A stretch of 64,000 bases of DNA, from positions 3,083,001 to 3,147,000 of the forward strand of contig NZ_AP027081.1 of NCBI RefSeq assembly GCF_030295425.1, given 5' to 3'. Every line of letters begins with the position of its first letter. Within the stretch, counting starts at the first letter, position 1. Under the pieces are notes generated by a model. It saw only the letters and a list, made by a program, of their open reading frames with translations, had not been told where the DNA came from and ran no database searches. The stretch is from Mesoterricola sediminis. Lineage in GTDB: Bacteria; Acidobacteriota; Holophagae; Holophagales; Holophagaceae. Positions 6,809 through 15,229 of this stretch are shown here, piece after piece. Position numbers and translations under genes: made by a program.

Positions 6809-9800
6809 CTAGGCCAGGGCCGCCCGCAGTTCCGCGACGCTGAAGGGCTTGCGGAGGAAGGACACGCCCGGCTTTCCCTGGGCGACGTCGGGCAGGTCCC
6901 GGTCGCTGTGGCCGCTGGCGAGGATGACCCGGAGGCCCGGCTGGGCGGCCAGGAGCAGGGGCAGCACCTGGGCCCCGGTGAGGCCCGGCATGTTCATGTC
7001 CAGGATGACGATGTCGGGCGCCAGGCCCTCCTCCAGGAGGGCCAGCGCCTCCCGGCCGCCCGGGGCCAGGTGGACCGTGTGGCCGAGGGCCTTGAGGAGC
7101 GGCTCCATGGCCTCCCGCACCAGATCGTCGTCGTCCACGAGCAGGACCCGCCGGGGGCGCCCGGTGGGCGCCCCCCCCTCCTGGGCGGGCCCGGCGTCGG
7201 CCCCATCGGCGACCAGGCGGCTTTCGGGGAAGCACAGGCGGGCGGAGGTGCCTTCCCCCGGGCGGCTCTGGAGCTCCAGGGTGCCGCCATGGGCCTTCAT
7301 GGTCCCGAAGACCATGGCCAGGCCGAGGCCCGTGCCCTTGCCCAGGGGCTTGGTGGTGAAGAAGGGCTCCATGGCCTTGCGGAGCACCTCCTCCGGCATG
7401 CCCTCGCCCGTATCGGCCACCTCCAGGACCACGCCGCCGCCCTCCCGCCGGGTGCTCAGCGTGAGGGTGCCGCCTCCGGGCATGGCGTCCACGGCGTTGA
7501 CGCAGAGGTTCATCACCGCGTGGCTGAGGGCCGAGCCGTCCCCCATGAGGGCGGGCAGGCCCTCCTCCAGGGCCAGGTCCAGGCGGACCCGCTGGAGGGT
7601 GGTGTGGGCCAGCAGCTGGGCGAGGTCGCGCACCAGGGCGTTGAGGTCCAGGGGCCGGGGGGCCTCCAGCCCCTTGCGGGAGAAGTACAACAGGCTCTTG
7701 ATGACGTCCCGCCCGCGCAGGCAGGCCTTGACGATGGTCTCCAGGGCCCGGCCGAGGGCCGGCGTCAGGCCGGGGGTCTCCTGGTGGGCGGAGGCCAGGC
7801 TCAGGATGGCGCCCAGGACGTTGTTCAGGTCGTGGGCGACCCCGCCGGCCAGGCTTCCGAGGCTCTCCATCTTCTGGCTCTGCTGGAGCTGGGCTTCCAG
7901 GTTGCGCTGTTCCGCCTCCGCCCGGGCCCGCTGGGCCTCCCCGTCCAGCTTGTCGAGGGCGAAGGCCAGGTCCATGGCGGTCTCGATGAGGAGGTCCGTC
8001 TCCTCGGGGCCGAAGGTTCCGCCCTCCCCCGCGTCCACCCCCAGCAGGTGCGTGATCCGCCCGGCCTGGGCCACGGGCAGGACGGCGGAGGTTCCCGCCA
8101 GGATGACCGGCTCGCCCCGCGCCACCACCGCCGCCAGGACCCCTTCGGGGAGGGGCGGCCCGTCCGCGCCGCAGCGCACGGCCACCTCGAGGCCCGTCCC
8201 CACCGCGTCAAGGCGGGCGGCCCAGGCCGAGGCCATGCCGCCGCCCTCCACGAGGACCTCGCAGATGCGGCGGAGGAGGGCGTCCTGGCTCCGGGCCCAT
8301 ACGATGGCCTGGCCCACCTGGCCCAGGGCCGCGTAGAGCCGCGACAACCGGCGGATGGCCCGGGCCTGGGCGTGGCGCTCGGAGATGTCGCGCAGGAAGG
8401 AGACCACCCGGGTCTCCCCTTCCTGGGCCACCACGCGGCTGCTGGCCTCCACGGGGAAGGTGCTGCCGTCCCGGCGCCGGTGGCGGGTCTCCCACACCCC
8501 CTGCCCCTGGGCCAGGAGCTGGGCCCAGCGCTCCCGGAACTCCGCCTCCGTCCCCGGCGGCCGGAGCGTCCCGGCCGCCAGGCCGCGCAGGTCGTTCTGG
8601 TCGTACCCGTAGGCGGCCTCCGCGACCCGGTTGGCCTCCAGGATGCGGCCCTCCTGGTCGGTGATGAGGATGATGTCGTTGGCCTCGTGCATGAGGGAAC
8701 GCGCCCGCTCGGCCAGGACCTTGCGCTCGCGCTCGGCGGCCAGGAGCTCGCGCACCCGCCGGGCGGCATAGTGGCGCACCAGGATCCCCGTGCCCAGCCC
8801 CGTGACCGCCACGGCCCCCAGGGTGACGAGGGCAATGGCCCAGAAGCGCGGGCGCAGGGCCGCCACGACCGCCGCTTCCTCCGCCCGGACCACCAGGTGC
8901 CAGGGCGTGTCCCGGATGGGCCGCGCGCTCACGAACGTCCGACCAGAAGGCCGGCCGCCGCCCCCGGTGGTGTCCACCGGCCCCGCGGTCGCCGCCGCGG
9001 CCAGGACGGCCTTCCGGAGGCCCGGCGGAACCGGCTGCCCCAGGATGCGCGCGTCGGCGCCGGACAGGTCCACAAGGCTGGAGACGGCCCGGGGCGCCTG
9101 GGGCGAGAGATCGGCCAGGTAGGGTCCCAGGAACGCGCCCGAATCGGTGGCCAGGCAGAGGGCCCCGACCCGCGCGCCATCCGGGCCCGTCACCGGGACC
9201 CACCAGCCCGAATGGGGGTCCGGGTCCGCCCCCTGGGCATGGAAGCCTTCCAGGGCCACGTCGCCCGTGGCGAGGACCTGGCGGAAGGCGGCGTCGTGGA
9301 CCGCCGAGCCCTCGGGCGCCTCGGGGGGACCCAGGTGGAGGCGCACGCGGCCCGCCGTGTCGCAGAGGGTGATGGAGCGGTAGCCGCCGGCCTTCCGCAG
9401 GCTGACCATCCAGGCGGCGAGGCCCGGGTCCCCGGACCGCTGGCTGCGGAGGAAGGCCTGGAGCGGGGCTTTGATCAGGGGCGTCTCCCGGATCAGCGCG
9501 GCGTCGGCGCGCCGTTCAGCCACCCAGCGGTCGAGGCCCTCGGCCTTGAGGTCCGCGTACCCCGCCAACTGGGATCGGGCCGAGGCCAGGCTGGCATCCA
9601 CCTGGCTCCGCATGACCAGCACCCCGGCCACCAGCGCCAGGGTGGCGCCCAGCAGGAAGGCCGCGAGCGGGAACTGGGGGGCCCAGGGCAGGGCCGGATT
9701 CCGCTCCGTCCGGTGCAGACGGAAGAGGGAGAGGGGGAAGGTGTCGTGACCCGCCTGGGGCAGCAGGGCCAGCCCCAGGCAGGCCAGACAAAGGGAGGTG

Positions 9801-10294
9801 GGCAGCGAGGCCGGCATGAACCCGGACTCGTAGTCCAGGGGCACGCCCGAGGCGTACCCGAAGAGGTGCAGGGCCCCGGCGACCAGCGGCAGGAGCGCCG
9901 CCAGGGCCGCGCCCTGGCGCAGGCCGCCGCGGCCGGCGCCGGCCATGGCCAGCAGGCCGACAGATACCGCCCCCCCGAGCAGACCGAACAGGGGCAGGGC
10001 CCCCTGGAAATGGAAGAGCAGGACACCCAGGCCCAGGTAGGCCGTGGCCAGCACGGCCGCCCCCAGTGCCGCCCATCGGGCGGCTCGGCTGCGGCGCCCC
10101 AGCTCGACGAGGAGGAGCCCCGCGCCCAGGTCCAGGAAGGCCGCGGCCGCCGGGGTGGACATGGGCTGGAGGGTCCGCCCGAGGGCGGCGAGGGCGGGGT
10201 GCCCGGTGAGGTTCCCCAGGAGCGCGGTCAAGGGAAGGCCCAGGCATGGCGCCGCCCGGAGCAGGGTCACCGGCCGGATCCATGAAACCTTCAA
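6809..10294 (-). CDS. Membrane hybrid histidine kinase (sensor domain, PAS, GAF-like, HisKA, HATPase, receiver)
   Basis: The 1161-residue product probably starts at TTG 10294, preceded by GAGGGG at good spacing. The first ~195 residues contain several hydrophobic segments. Another membrane helix (about 212-232) is followed by a ~240-residue extracytoplasmic sensor region and a closing helix (about 485-508). A PAS domain follows (about 535-645, starting HEANDIILITDQEGRI), then a GAF-like region (about 650-795). The HisKA segment SLGSLAGGVAHDLNNVLG puts the phosphorylated His near 820, and the ATPase has GTGLGLAMVFGTMKAHGG. A C-terminal receiver (about 1050-1161) has VLLVDDDD, the acceptor Asp in VILDMNMPG near 1097 and the conserved Lys in FLRKPFS. 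No partner response regulator is adjacent and the signal is unknown. Confidence 0.9.
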   Translation of the reverse strand: MKVSWIRPVTLLRAAPCLGLPLTALLGNLTGHPALAALGRTLQPMSTPAAAAFLDLGAGLLLVELGRRSRAARWAALGAAVLATAYLGLGVLLFHFQGALPLFGLLGGAVSVGLLAMAGAGRGGLRQGAALAALLPLVAGALHLFGYASGVPLDYESGFMPASLPTSLCLACLGLALLPQAGHDTFPLSLFRLHRTERNPALPWAPQFPLAAFLLGATLALVAGVLVMRSQVDASLASARSQLAGYADLKAEGLDRWVAERRADAALIRETPLIKAPLQAFLRSQRSGDPGLAAWMVSLRKAGGYRSITLCDTAGRVRLHLGPPEAPEGSAVHDAAFRQVLATGDVALEGFHAQGADPDPHSGWWVPVTGPDGARVGALCLATDSGAFLGPYLADLSPQAPRAVSSLVDLSGADARILGQPVPPGLRKAVLAAAATAGPVDTTGGGGRPSGRTFVSARPIRDTPWHLVVRAEEAAVVAALRPRFWAIALVTLGAVAVTGLGTGILVRHYAARRVRELLAAERERKVLAERARSLMHEANDIILITDQEGRILEANRVAEAAYGYDQNDLRGLAAGTLRPPGTEAEFRERWAQLLAQGQGVWETRHRRRDGSTFPVEASSRVVAQEGETRVVSFLRDISERHAQARAIRRLSRLYAALGQVGQAIVWARSQDALLRRICEVLVEGGGMASAWAARLDAVGTGLEVAVRCGADGPPLPEGVLAAVVARGEPVILAGTSAVLPVAQAGRITHLLGVDAGEGGTFGPEETDLLIETAMDLAFALDKLDGEAQRARAEAEQRNLEAQLQQSQKMESLGSLAGGVAHDLNNVLGAILSLASAHQETPGLTPALGRALETIVKACLRGRDVIKSLLYFSRKGLEAPRPLDLNALVRDLAQLLAHTTLQRVRLDLALEEGLPALMGDGSALSHAVMNLCVNAVDAMPGGGTLTLSTRREGGGVVLEVADTGEGMPEEVLRKAMEPFFTTKPLGKGTGLGLAMVFGTMKAHGGTLELQSRPGEGTSARLCFPESRLVADGADAGPAQEGGAPTGRPRRVLLVDDDDLVREAMEPLLKALGHTVHLAPGGREALALLEEGLAPDIVILDMNMPGLTGAQVLPLLLAAQPGLRVILASGHSDRDLPDVAQGKPGVSFLRKPFSVAELRAALA

Positions 10295-10380
10295 TGCAAC
10301 CCCTCGAAAACGGACAGGTTACATTTTAGACAGGCCTCCGGCCCGAAGGTTGAAAATTTGAAATGTCGCCCGCGGCGGCG

Positions 10381-11058
10381 TCACCAGTCGCTGCCGCCCC
10401 CCGAATCGCCGCCGCCCCAGTCGCCGCCGCCGGAGTCGCCCCAGTCCCCCCCGGAGCCGCCGGAATCGCCCCAGTCCCCGCCGGAGCCGGAGCCGCCGCC
10501 GTCACCCCAGTCGCCGCCCGAGCCCGAGCCCGAACCGCCGCCGCCCCAGTCATCGGGGTCCCGGTGGTGGCCGCCGCCCATCATGCTGCCGATCATCATG
10601 CCCGTGAGGAGGCCGCCCATGCCGCTGCCGCCGCCCTGGGGCGGGTAGGCCTGGCCGGGCATCATGCCCTGGGGCTGGTCCAGGCCCAGGCGCTGGCGGG
10701 CGCCGGGGGGCAGCTCCTCGTCCCGGAGTTCCTGGACGCCAGCCAGGGTGCCGCAGTAGCCGCAGGTCCAGGTCACCTTCCGCAGGCCGTCGTACTGCTG
10801 CTTCATCTTCTCCCCGGTGGCGCCGCAGGAGGGGCACTTGGGGTAGGGGCAGGCGAAGGTGTGGGGTTCGACGGGGCCGGTGCCCATGGGGCGGTGCGCG
10901 GCGCCCAGCTGCTCCTCGCGGTCGCGCCGGCCGCGGAGGACCAGGAAGACGATGATGCCGATCACCAGCAGGGCCACGAAGCAGCCCAGACCGCCGCCCG
11001 AGGATTCCCCCTGGCGGCGCAGGATCGCCGGCTGGGTCATGAGGAGAAGGGTGTCCAT
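10381..11058 (-). CDS. Membrane-anchored zinc-ribbon protein with Gly/Asp/Trp repeat tail, function unknown
   Basis: The 225-residue product starts at ATG 11058, with GAGGTG upstream. One hydrophobic segment (CFVALLVIGIIVFLVL, about residues 26-41) would anchor it. A zinc-ribbon-like pair follows: CPSCG near residue 75 and CGYCG near 97. The sequence then becomes Gln/Gly/Met-rich (GGLLTGMMIGSMMGGG), and the last ~60 residues are repeats of GGDWGD and GGGSGSG type. Acidic, aromatic, Gly-rich tails of this kind occur in some membrane or surface proteins, but I recognise no specific family. It is divergent from anmK, with about 50 bases between the starts. Confidence 0.7.
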   Translation of the reverse strand: MDTLLLMTQPAILRRQGESSGGGLGCFVALLVIGIIVFLVLRGRRDREEQLGAAHRPMGTGPVEPHTFACPYPKCPSCGATGEKMKQQYDGLRKVTWTCGYCGTLAGVQELRDEELPPGARQRLGLDQPQGMMPGQAYPPQGGGSGMGGLLTGMMIGSMMGGGHHRDPDDWGGGGSGSGSGGDWGDGGGSGSGGDWGDSGGSGGDWGDSGGGDWGGGDSGGGSDW

Positions 11059-11109
11059 CGCGTCACCTCGCGACCCACAGCTTACCGCCACTGGCATAAT
11101 GACCGGGAC

Positions 11110-12237
11110 ATGGAACCTGCGCGCCTCCTCCCCGACCCCGGTCCCTGGACGGTCCTGGGCCTCATGTCCGGCACCTCCGCGGACGGCGCGGACGCGGCCC
11201 TGGTGCGGATCGACCCGGAGGGGTTCCGCGGGGGCCGGCCCTTCCTCGATTTCCTGGGGCACGTCCACCACCCCTACGGCGCCGGCCTGCGGGAGCGGGT
11301 CCTGGCCGCGGCGGCCGACGCCCTCCCCCCCTCGGAGCTCTGCGCCCTCCAGCGGGAGCTGGGCGATCACCACGCCCGCACGGGGCGGGACCTGGCGGAG
11401 CGGCTGGGGCTCCGGCCCACCTTCGCGGCCCTCCACGGCCAGACCGTGCAGCACCGCCCCGCCGCGGGCGCCACCCTGCAGCTGGCCGATCCCTACGTGC
11501 TGGCGGAAGCCCTCGGTTGCCCCGTGGTCTGGGACCTCCGCCGGCGGGACATGGCCCTCGGCGGCCAGGGCGCGCCCCTGGTACCCCTGGCGGAGCGTTG
11601 GCTCCACGGGGCGGAGGGCCCCTGGATCGCCCTCAACCTGGGCGGCATCGCCAACGCCACCGTGTGGGACGGGACCCGGACCCTGGCCTGGGACCTGGGG
11701 CCCGCCATGAGCCTCCTGGACCTGGCCGCGGCCCGCTGGCTGGGCCAGCCCTTCGATCCGGACGGCGCCCAGGCCCAGGGCGAGCCGGACGACGCCCTCC
11801 TCCGCCGGTGGCTGGACCATCCCCACTTCCACCTGCCTCCCCCCAAGAGCACGGGCCGGGAGGTGTTCGGCGCCGCCTGGCTCCGCGCCGAGGAAGGGGC
11901 CCTGGATCGCCTGCCCTTGGCCCGGCGCCTGGCCACCCTGGCCGCCTTTACGGCCGAGGCCTGCGCCCGGGAACTCCGGACCCACGCCCCCGCCCTGCCC
12001 GGGGCGCCCCTCCTGCTCTCGGGCGGCGGCGCGAAGCACCAGGCCGTGCGCCGGGGCCTGGCGGAGCGGCTGCCGGAGCATCCCCTCGTGGATGACCTGC
12101 AGTTCCCCCCGGGGGCCCGGGAAGCCGTCAGCTGGGCCCTGCTGGGCGCGGCGTCGGCGGTGGGCGTGCCCGCCAACCTGCCCGAGGTGACCGGCGCCGC
12201 GCGGGCCGCGGTCCTGGGCAGCTGGGTGCCCCGTTGA
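11110..12237 (+). CDS. anmK: Anhydro-N-acetylmuramic acid kinase
   Basis: The 375-residue product shows the AnmK landmarks: GLMSGTSADGADAALV (phosphate loop, residues about 17-32), AALHGQTVQHRP, VVWDLRRRDMALGGQGAPLVP, NLGGIANATVW, AWDLGPAMSLLD and LLSGGGAKH. AnmK hydrolyses the 1,6-anhydro ring and phosphorylates the sugar to MurNAc-6-phosphate during peptidoglycan recycling; no murQ homologue is adjacent. One deviation is visible: the usual GPGN after the catalytic-region Asp reads GPAM here. An upstream ATG at 11099 is out of frame, so ATG 11110 is used. The stop overlaps the possible TTG start of the next gene, suggesting an operon. Confidence 0.92.
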   Translation: MEPARLLPDPGPWTVLGLMSGTSADGADAALVRIDPEGFRGGRPFLDFLGHVHHPYGAGLRERVLAAAADALPPSELCALQRELGDHHARTGRDLAERLGLRPTFAALHGQTVQHRPAAGATLQLADPYVLAEALGCPVVWDLRRRDMALGGQGAPLVPLAERWLHGAEGPWIALNLGGIANATVWDGTRTLAWDLGPAMSLLDLAAARWLGQPFDPDGAQAQGEPDDALLRRWLDHPHFHLPPPKSTGREVFGAAWLRAEEGALDRLPLARRLATLAAFTAEACARELRTHAPALPGAPLLLSGGGAKHQAVRRGLAERLPEHPLVDDLQFPPGAREAVSWALLGAASAVGVPANLPEVTGAARAAVLGSWVPR

Positions 12238-14216
12238 TCCCTGGCCGGTGGATGGACCATGTGCCCCCCTGGCTGGCCTGGGGGGCCCTCGCCACCACGG
12301 GCGCCTACACCTGGGAGGAAGTGGGGGGCATGGCCCTGCCCCTGGCCGCCGCGGCCTTCGTGGAGCACCGGCGGCTGGACCTCCACCGCTTCCGGCGCCC
12401 CCTGGAGGTGGCCGCCCTCGCCGTCTTCCTCTTCCTGGTGGCGGCCCGGACGGGCGTCCTGCCCACGGTGGTGAACACCCTCTTCATGCTTTGCGGAGTG
12501 CGCCTCGCCCTGCCCCGGGGCCTGCCCCAGCGCCGGCAGGTCCTCCTCATGGGCTTCCTGCTCTTCCTGACCACGGCCGTGTCCACCTCGGACCTGGACT
12601 TCCTCCTGTGGGCGGTCCTGTGGGCCGCGGGGGCGGCGGCGGCCCTCGTCCAGCAGGCCTGGGACCAGGCCTCGGAGCGGGTGGCCACCCCCGCGGGCCC
12701 GGCGCCCCTGGGGCGGGTGCCCCGCTGGACCGTGGCCGCCGTGGTGGTGGCCGCCGGGTGCTTCGTCATCCTGCCCCGCCTCCGGGCGGGGGTCCGCGGC
12801 CTGCCCCTGGGCCTCCAGACGCCCGTGGGGGGCCAGGCCGGCCTGCCCACCGTCCTGGACCTGTCCGCCCGGGGTCCCCTGGAGGGGGGCACGGAGGTGG
12901 CCCTGCGCGTGGTGCCCGGCCAGCCCGATCCGGGCCTCGCGGGCCCGTTCGGGCTCCTCAAGGCCCTGGTCCTGGAGGACCTGCGGGACCAGCGCTGGGA
13001 ACGGGCCGCCGACACCCCCCGGCGGTTCTCCGTGGGCTGGCGTGGTCCCGTGCCGCCGGACCGTCCCCTCGAAGCCACCCTGTACGTCAACCCGGCCCCC
13101 GTCCAGGCCCTCCCCCTGCCCTACGGCTTCCAGGCCCTGGAGCCGCCCGACGGGGAGACCCTGCGCCCGGGCCCCGGGGGCGCCCTCCGGTGGACGGTGC
13201 CCGTCCGCCGCATCCTGCCCCTGCGCGTCCAGCTCCACCCCCTCCCGGGGGAGCCGGAGCGCGGCATGACCGCCCAGCGCCTGGCCGACCTCACCGCCGC
13301 GGGGGACCAGGCCGGGGCCGCCCTGCGCTTCAGCCGCCGGGAGGCGCCCGGGGACCTGCCCCCGGCGGAACTGGCCGCGCGCCTCACCACCGCCCTCCGC
13401 GCCTTCCGCTACACCCTGGACAACCCCTCCGGGGGCGCGGCCCGGCCCGTGGACGACTTCCTGGAGCGCACCCGCGCCGGCCACTGCGAGTACTTCGCCT
13501 CGGCCCTGGCCCTCATGCTCCGGGCCCGGGGCGTGGCCGCCCGGGTCGCGGTGGGCTACCGCCTGGGCCCCTGGATCCCCGAGGGCGGCTACTGGCTCGT
13601 GACCCAGAACGAGGCCCACAGCTGGGTGGAGTTCTATGATCCGGAGGCGCGCCTCTGGCGGATCGCGGACCCGACCCCGCCCGCCCCGCCCTCCGCCTTC
13701 GGGGCGGGGGGGGTGGCCGCCGCTGCGGCCCGGATGGCCGACGCCCTGCGCTTCCGGTGGGACCGGTACGTGGTCCGCTTTTCCGACGAGGACCAGGTGC
13801 AGGGCCTGGCCTGGCTCCAGGACGGCTGGGACCGCCTGCGCCTGGGGCCGGGCCTGGGCGCCCTCCTGAAGGCCGCGGCCCTCGTGGGCGCCGCCGGGGC
13901 CCTGGCCTGGGCCGCCTGGCGGTTCTTCGCCCGGGGCGGCGCTGGCGACGGCCTGCCCGGACGGATCACCGAGCTGGCCCCCCTGGTGCGCGCCGCGGGC
14001 ACGCCCTCCGAACCCTTCACCGGGGAGACCGCCCGGGCCTGGCTGGCCCGCCTCGCCCTCCTCCGCCCCGACCGGGCCCCCGCCCTGGCCGCCCTGGCCC
14101 AGGAGGCCGACGCGGTGACCTACGGCGGCAAGGGCCGCGCCGCCCTGGCCCGCCTGGCCCAGACCGAGGCCGCGGCCTGGCGCATCGGGGACCCGGCGCC
14201 TAGGGTGGGTTCGTAA
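12234..14216 (+). CDS. TgpA-like membrane transglutaminase-core protein, C-terminus altered by IS insertion
   Basis: The frame gives 660 residues from TTG 12234, or 654 from ATG 12252. The N-terminal ~190 residues are strongly hydrophobic (DUF3488-type membrane helices). A transglutaminase-core follows with Cys in AGHCEYFASALALMLRARG (about residue 420), His in NEAHSWVEFYD and Asp in IADPTPP, so the catalytic triad looks intact. A further membrane helix lies near 540-565 with a cytoplasmic tail after it (DUF4129-like position). Proteins of this layout are periplasm-facing cysteine proteases or transglutaminases of uncertain substrate. The last codons (RVGS-stop) come from the IS element at 14203, so the native C-terminus has been replaced a few codons from its end. 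The start overlaps the anmK stop. Confidence 0.88.
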   Translation: MIPGRWMDHVPPWLAWGALATTGAYTWEEVGGMALPLAAAAFVEHRRLDLHRFRRPLEVAALAVFLFLVAARTGVLPTVVNTLFMLCGVRLALPRGLPQRRQVLLMGFLLFLTTAVSTSDLDFLLWAVLWAAGAAAALVQQAWDQASERVATPAGPAPLGRVPRWTVAAVVVAAGCFVILPRLRAGVRGLPLGLQTPVGGQAGLPTVLDLSARGPLEGGTEVALRVVPGQPDPGLAGPFGLLKALVLEDLRDQRWERAADTPRRFSVGWRGPVPPDRPLEATLYVNPAPVQALPLPYGFQALEPPDGETLRPGPGGALRWTVPVRRILPLRVQLHPLPGEPERGMTAQRLADLTAAGDQAGAALRFSRREAPGDLPPAELAARLTTALRAFRYTLDNPSGGAARPVDDFLERTRAGHCEYFASALALMLRARGVAARVAVGYRLGPWIPEGGYWLVTQNEAHSWVEFYDPEARLWRIADPTPPAPPSAFGAGGVAAAAARMADALRFRWDRYVVRFSDEDQVQGLAWLQDGWDRLRLGPGLGALLKAAALVGAAGALAWAAWRFFARGGAGDGLPGRITELAPLVRAAGTPSEPFTGETARAWLARLALLRPDRAPALAALAQEADAVTYGGKGRAALARLAQTEAAAWRIGDPAPRVGS

Positions 14217-14326
14217 TCTAGGATAGTAATGGCTAATACCCATCCGTGCCGGAGCATGGAGGAGCTGGAATAGTGAGTCTGTGCTGCAGTGCCTGATGGC
14301 GCCGCGCATTCGCAGCATCCTATTGG

Positions 14327-14347
14327 AACGCGGAGGCGCGGAGGATC
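14327..14347. other. Footprint of the lost GxxExxY cassette inside the IS
   Basis: A single arm of the cassette inverted repeat (AACGCGGAGGCGCGGAGGAT and one more base) runs straight into AATGAGGATCCGG. In the cassette-bearing copies that latter sequence lies beyond the opposite arm. The junction falls on AGGATC, which occurs at both breakpoints in those copies, as expected for deletion between 6-base direct repeats. Confidence 0.75.
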
Positions 14348-14379
14348 AATGAGGATCCGGAACCCTTGTCACCCTCCGC

Positions 14380-15134
14380 TCATAGCCTCAGCCAGATCAC
14401 GATGCAGGCCAAAGCCACCTGGGCTGAGAAACTTCGCGCCGTTTTGTCGAACCTGGTGGCCAGCGCCCTGAACTGTTTGAGCCTGGCGAACCCATGCTCG
14501 ATGGCATGGCGGGCCTTGTATAGGTGTGAGTCCCAGGTCGCCGGATTCTTGCGCCGGGGATGAGGTGGGATGACGGCTGTCGCACCCATGGCCTCGATCG
14601 CCTTCCTTACCGGGTTCCCATCGTAGGCCCGATCTCCGAACACGTACTCTGCCTGCCAACCGCACAGCAATCCTTCAGCAGACCGGCTTTCATGGGCTTG
14701 CCCCGGAGTGGCCAGGAAATCCAAAGGATTACCGTGGGCATCGCAGATCAAATGGATCTTGGTCGAGCATCCACCCCGAGATCGTCCGAGCGCCTGGTTC
14801 CAGAGCCCCCCCTTTTGCCTGCTGAATATTGATGAGCGCGAATGATGGTGCCATCCGGCATGACCCACTCCAGGTCGGCTTCCTTGCGCAGGAACTCCAG
14901 GATCCTTTGCCACACGCCGCGCTTGGTCCAGGCCTCAAATCGCGTGTACACGCTTGTCCAAGGTCCAAATTCCTCCGGCAGGTCCCTCCACGGCGCCCCA
15001 GTCCTGTGCCTCCACAGGATCGCCTCCACCATGGGACGGTTGGGGTGACGGGATCGCCCCATCCCTCCACGCTCTGGCGGAAGGAGCGGTTCAAGCTTTG
15101 CCCACATGGCATCGGTCAGGAAACTTCTCGGCAT
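14380..15134 (-). CDS. IS5-family transposase, produced by -1 frameshift of two overlapping frames
   Basis: Frame A runs from ATG 15134 to 14748 and encodes the N-terminal DUF4096-like part (LTDAMWAKLEPLLPPE, GAPWRDLPEEFG) and the first catalytic Asp (MPDGTIIRAH). Frame B ends at 14380 and supplies the rest: KIHLICDAHGNPLDF, the second Asp in FGDRAYDGN and the Glu in ARHAIEHGFARLKQFR. The frames overlap around an A4G7 run near 14808-14818. Slipping back one base there joins SAGK to GGLWNQALG, which restores the protein as seen in related IS427-group elements that use programmed frameshifting. Confidence 0.88.
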
Positions 15135-15229
15135 CGTTACCCCAGGAAAATTCGTGGTGTACGAGCCTTTACGTATGAGTACAAGTTAACTATTTATCTA
15201 ATCTATAGATTCCGAACACAGCCTAGCCA

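Larger units (their letters stand above)
14203..15223 (-). mobile_element. Complete IS5-family (IS427-like) insertion sequence, 1021 bp, cassette-free
   Basis: The ends GGGTGGGTTCGTAATCTA (14203) and the complement GGCTGTGTTCGGAATCTA (15223) form imperfect inverted repeats. TA flanks each side (14201-14202 and 15224-15225), so the restored target reads CTAG. The single transposase gene is read as two overlapping frames. The non-coding segment beyond the transposase (14203-14347) contains a short relic of the GxxExxY cassette repeat (14327-14347). All expected parts are present, making this the copy most likely to be able to move. Confidence 0.9.

Noticed and set aside
5592-15223. Composite transposon formed by the element copies at 5.6 and 14.2 kb
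   Set aside because: Copy A lacks one terminus, the enclosed genes are chromosomal (kinase, anmK), and no flanking duplication pairs the outer ends.
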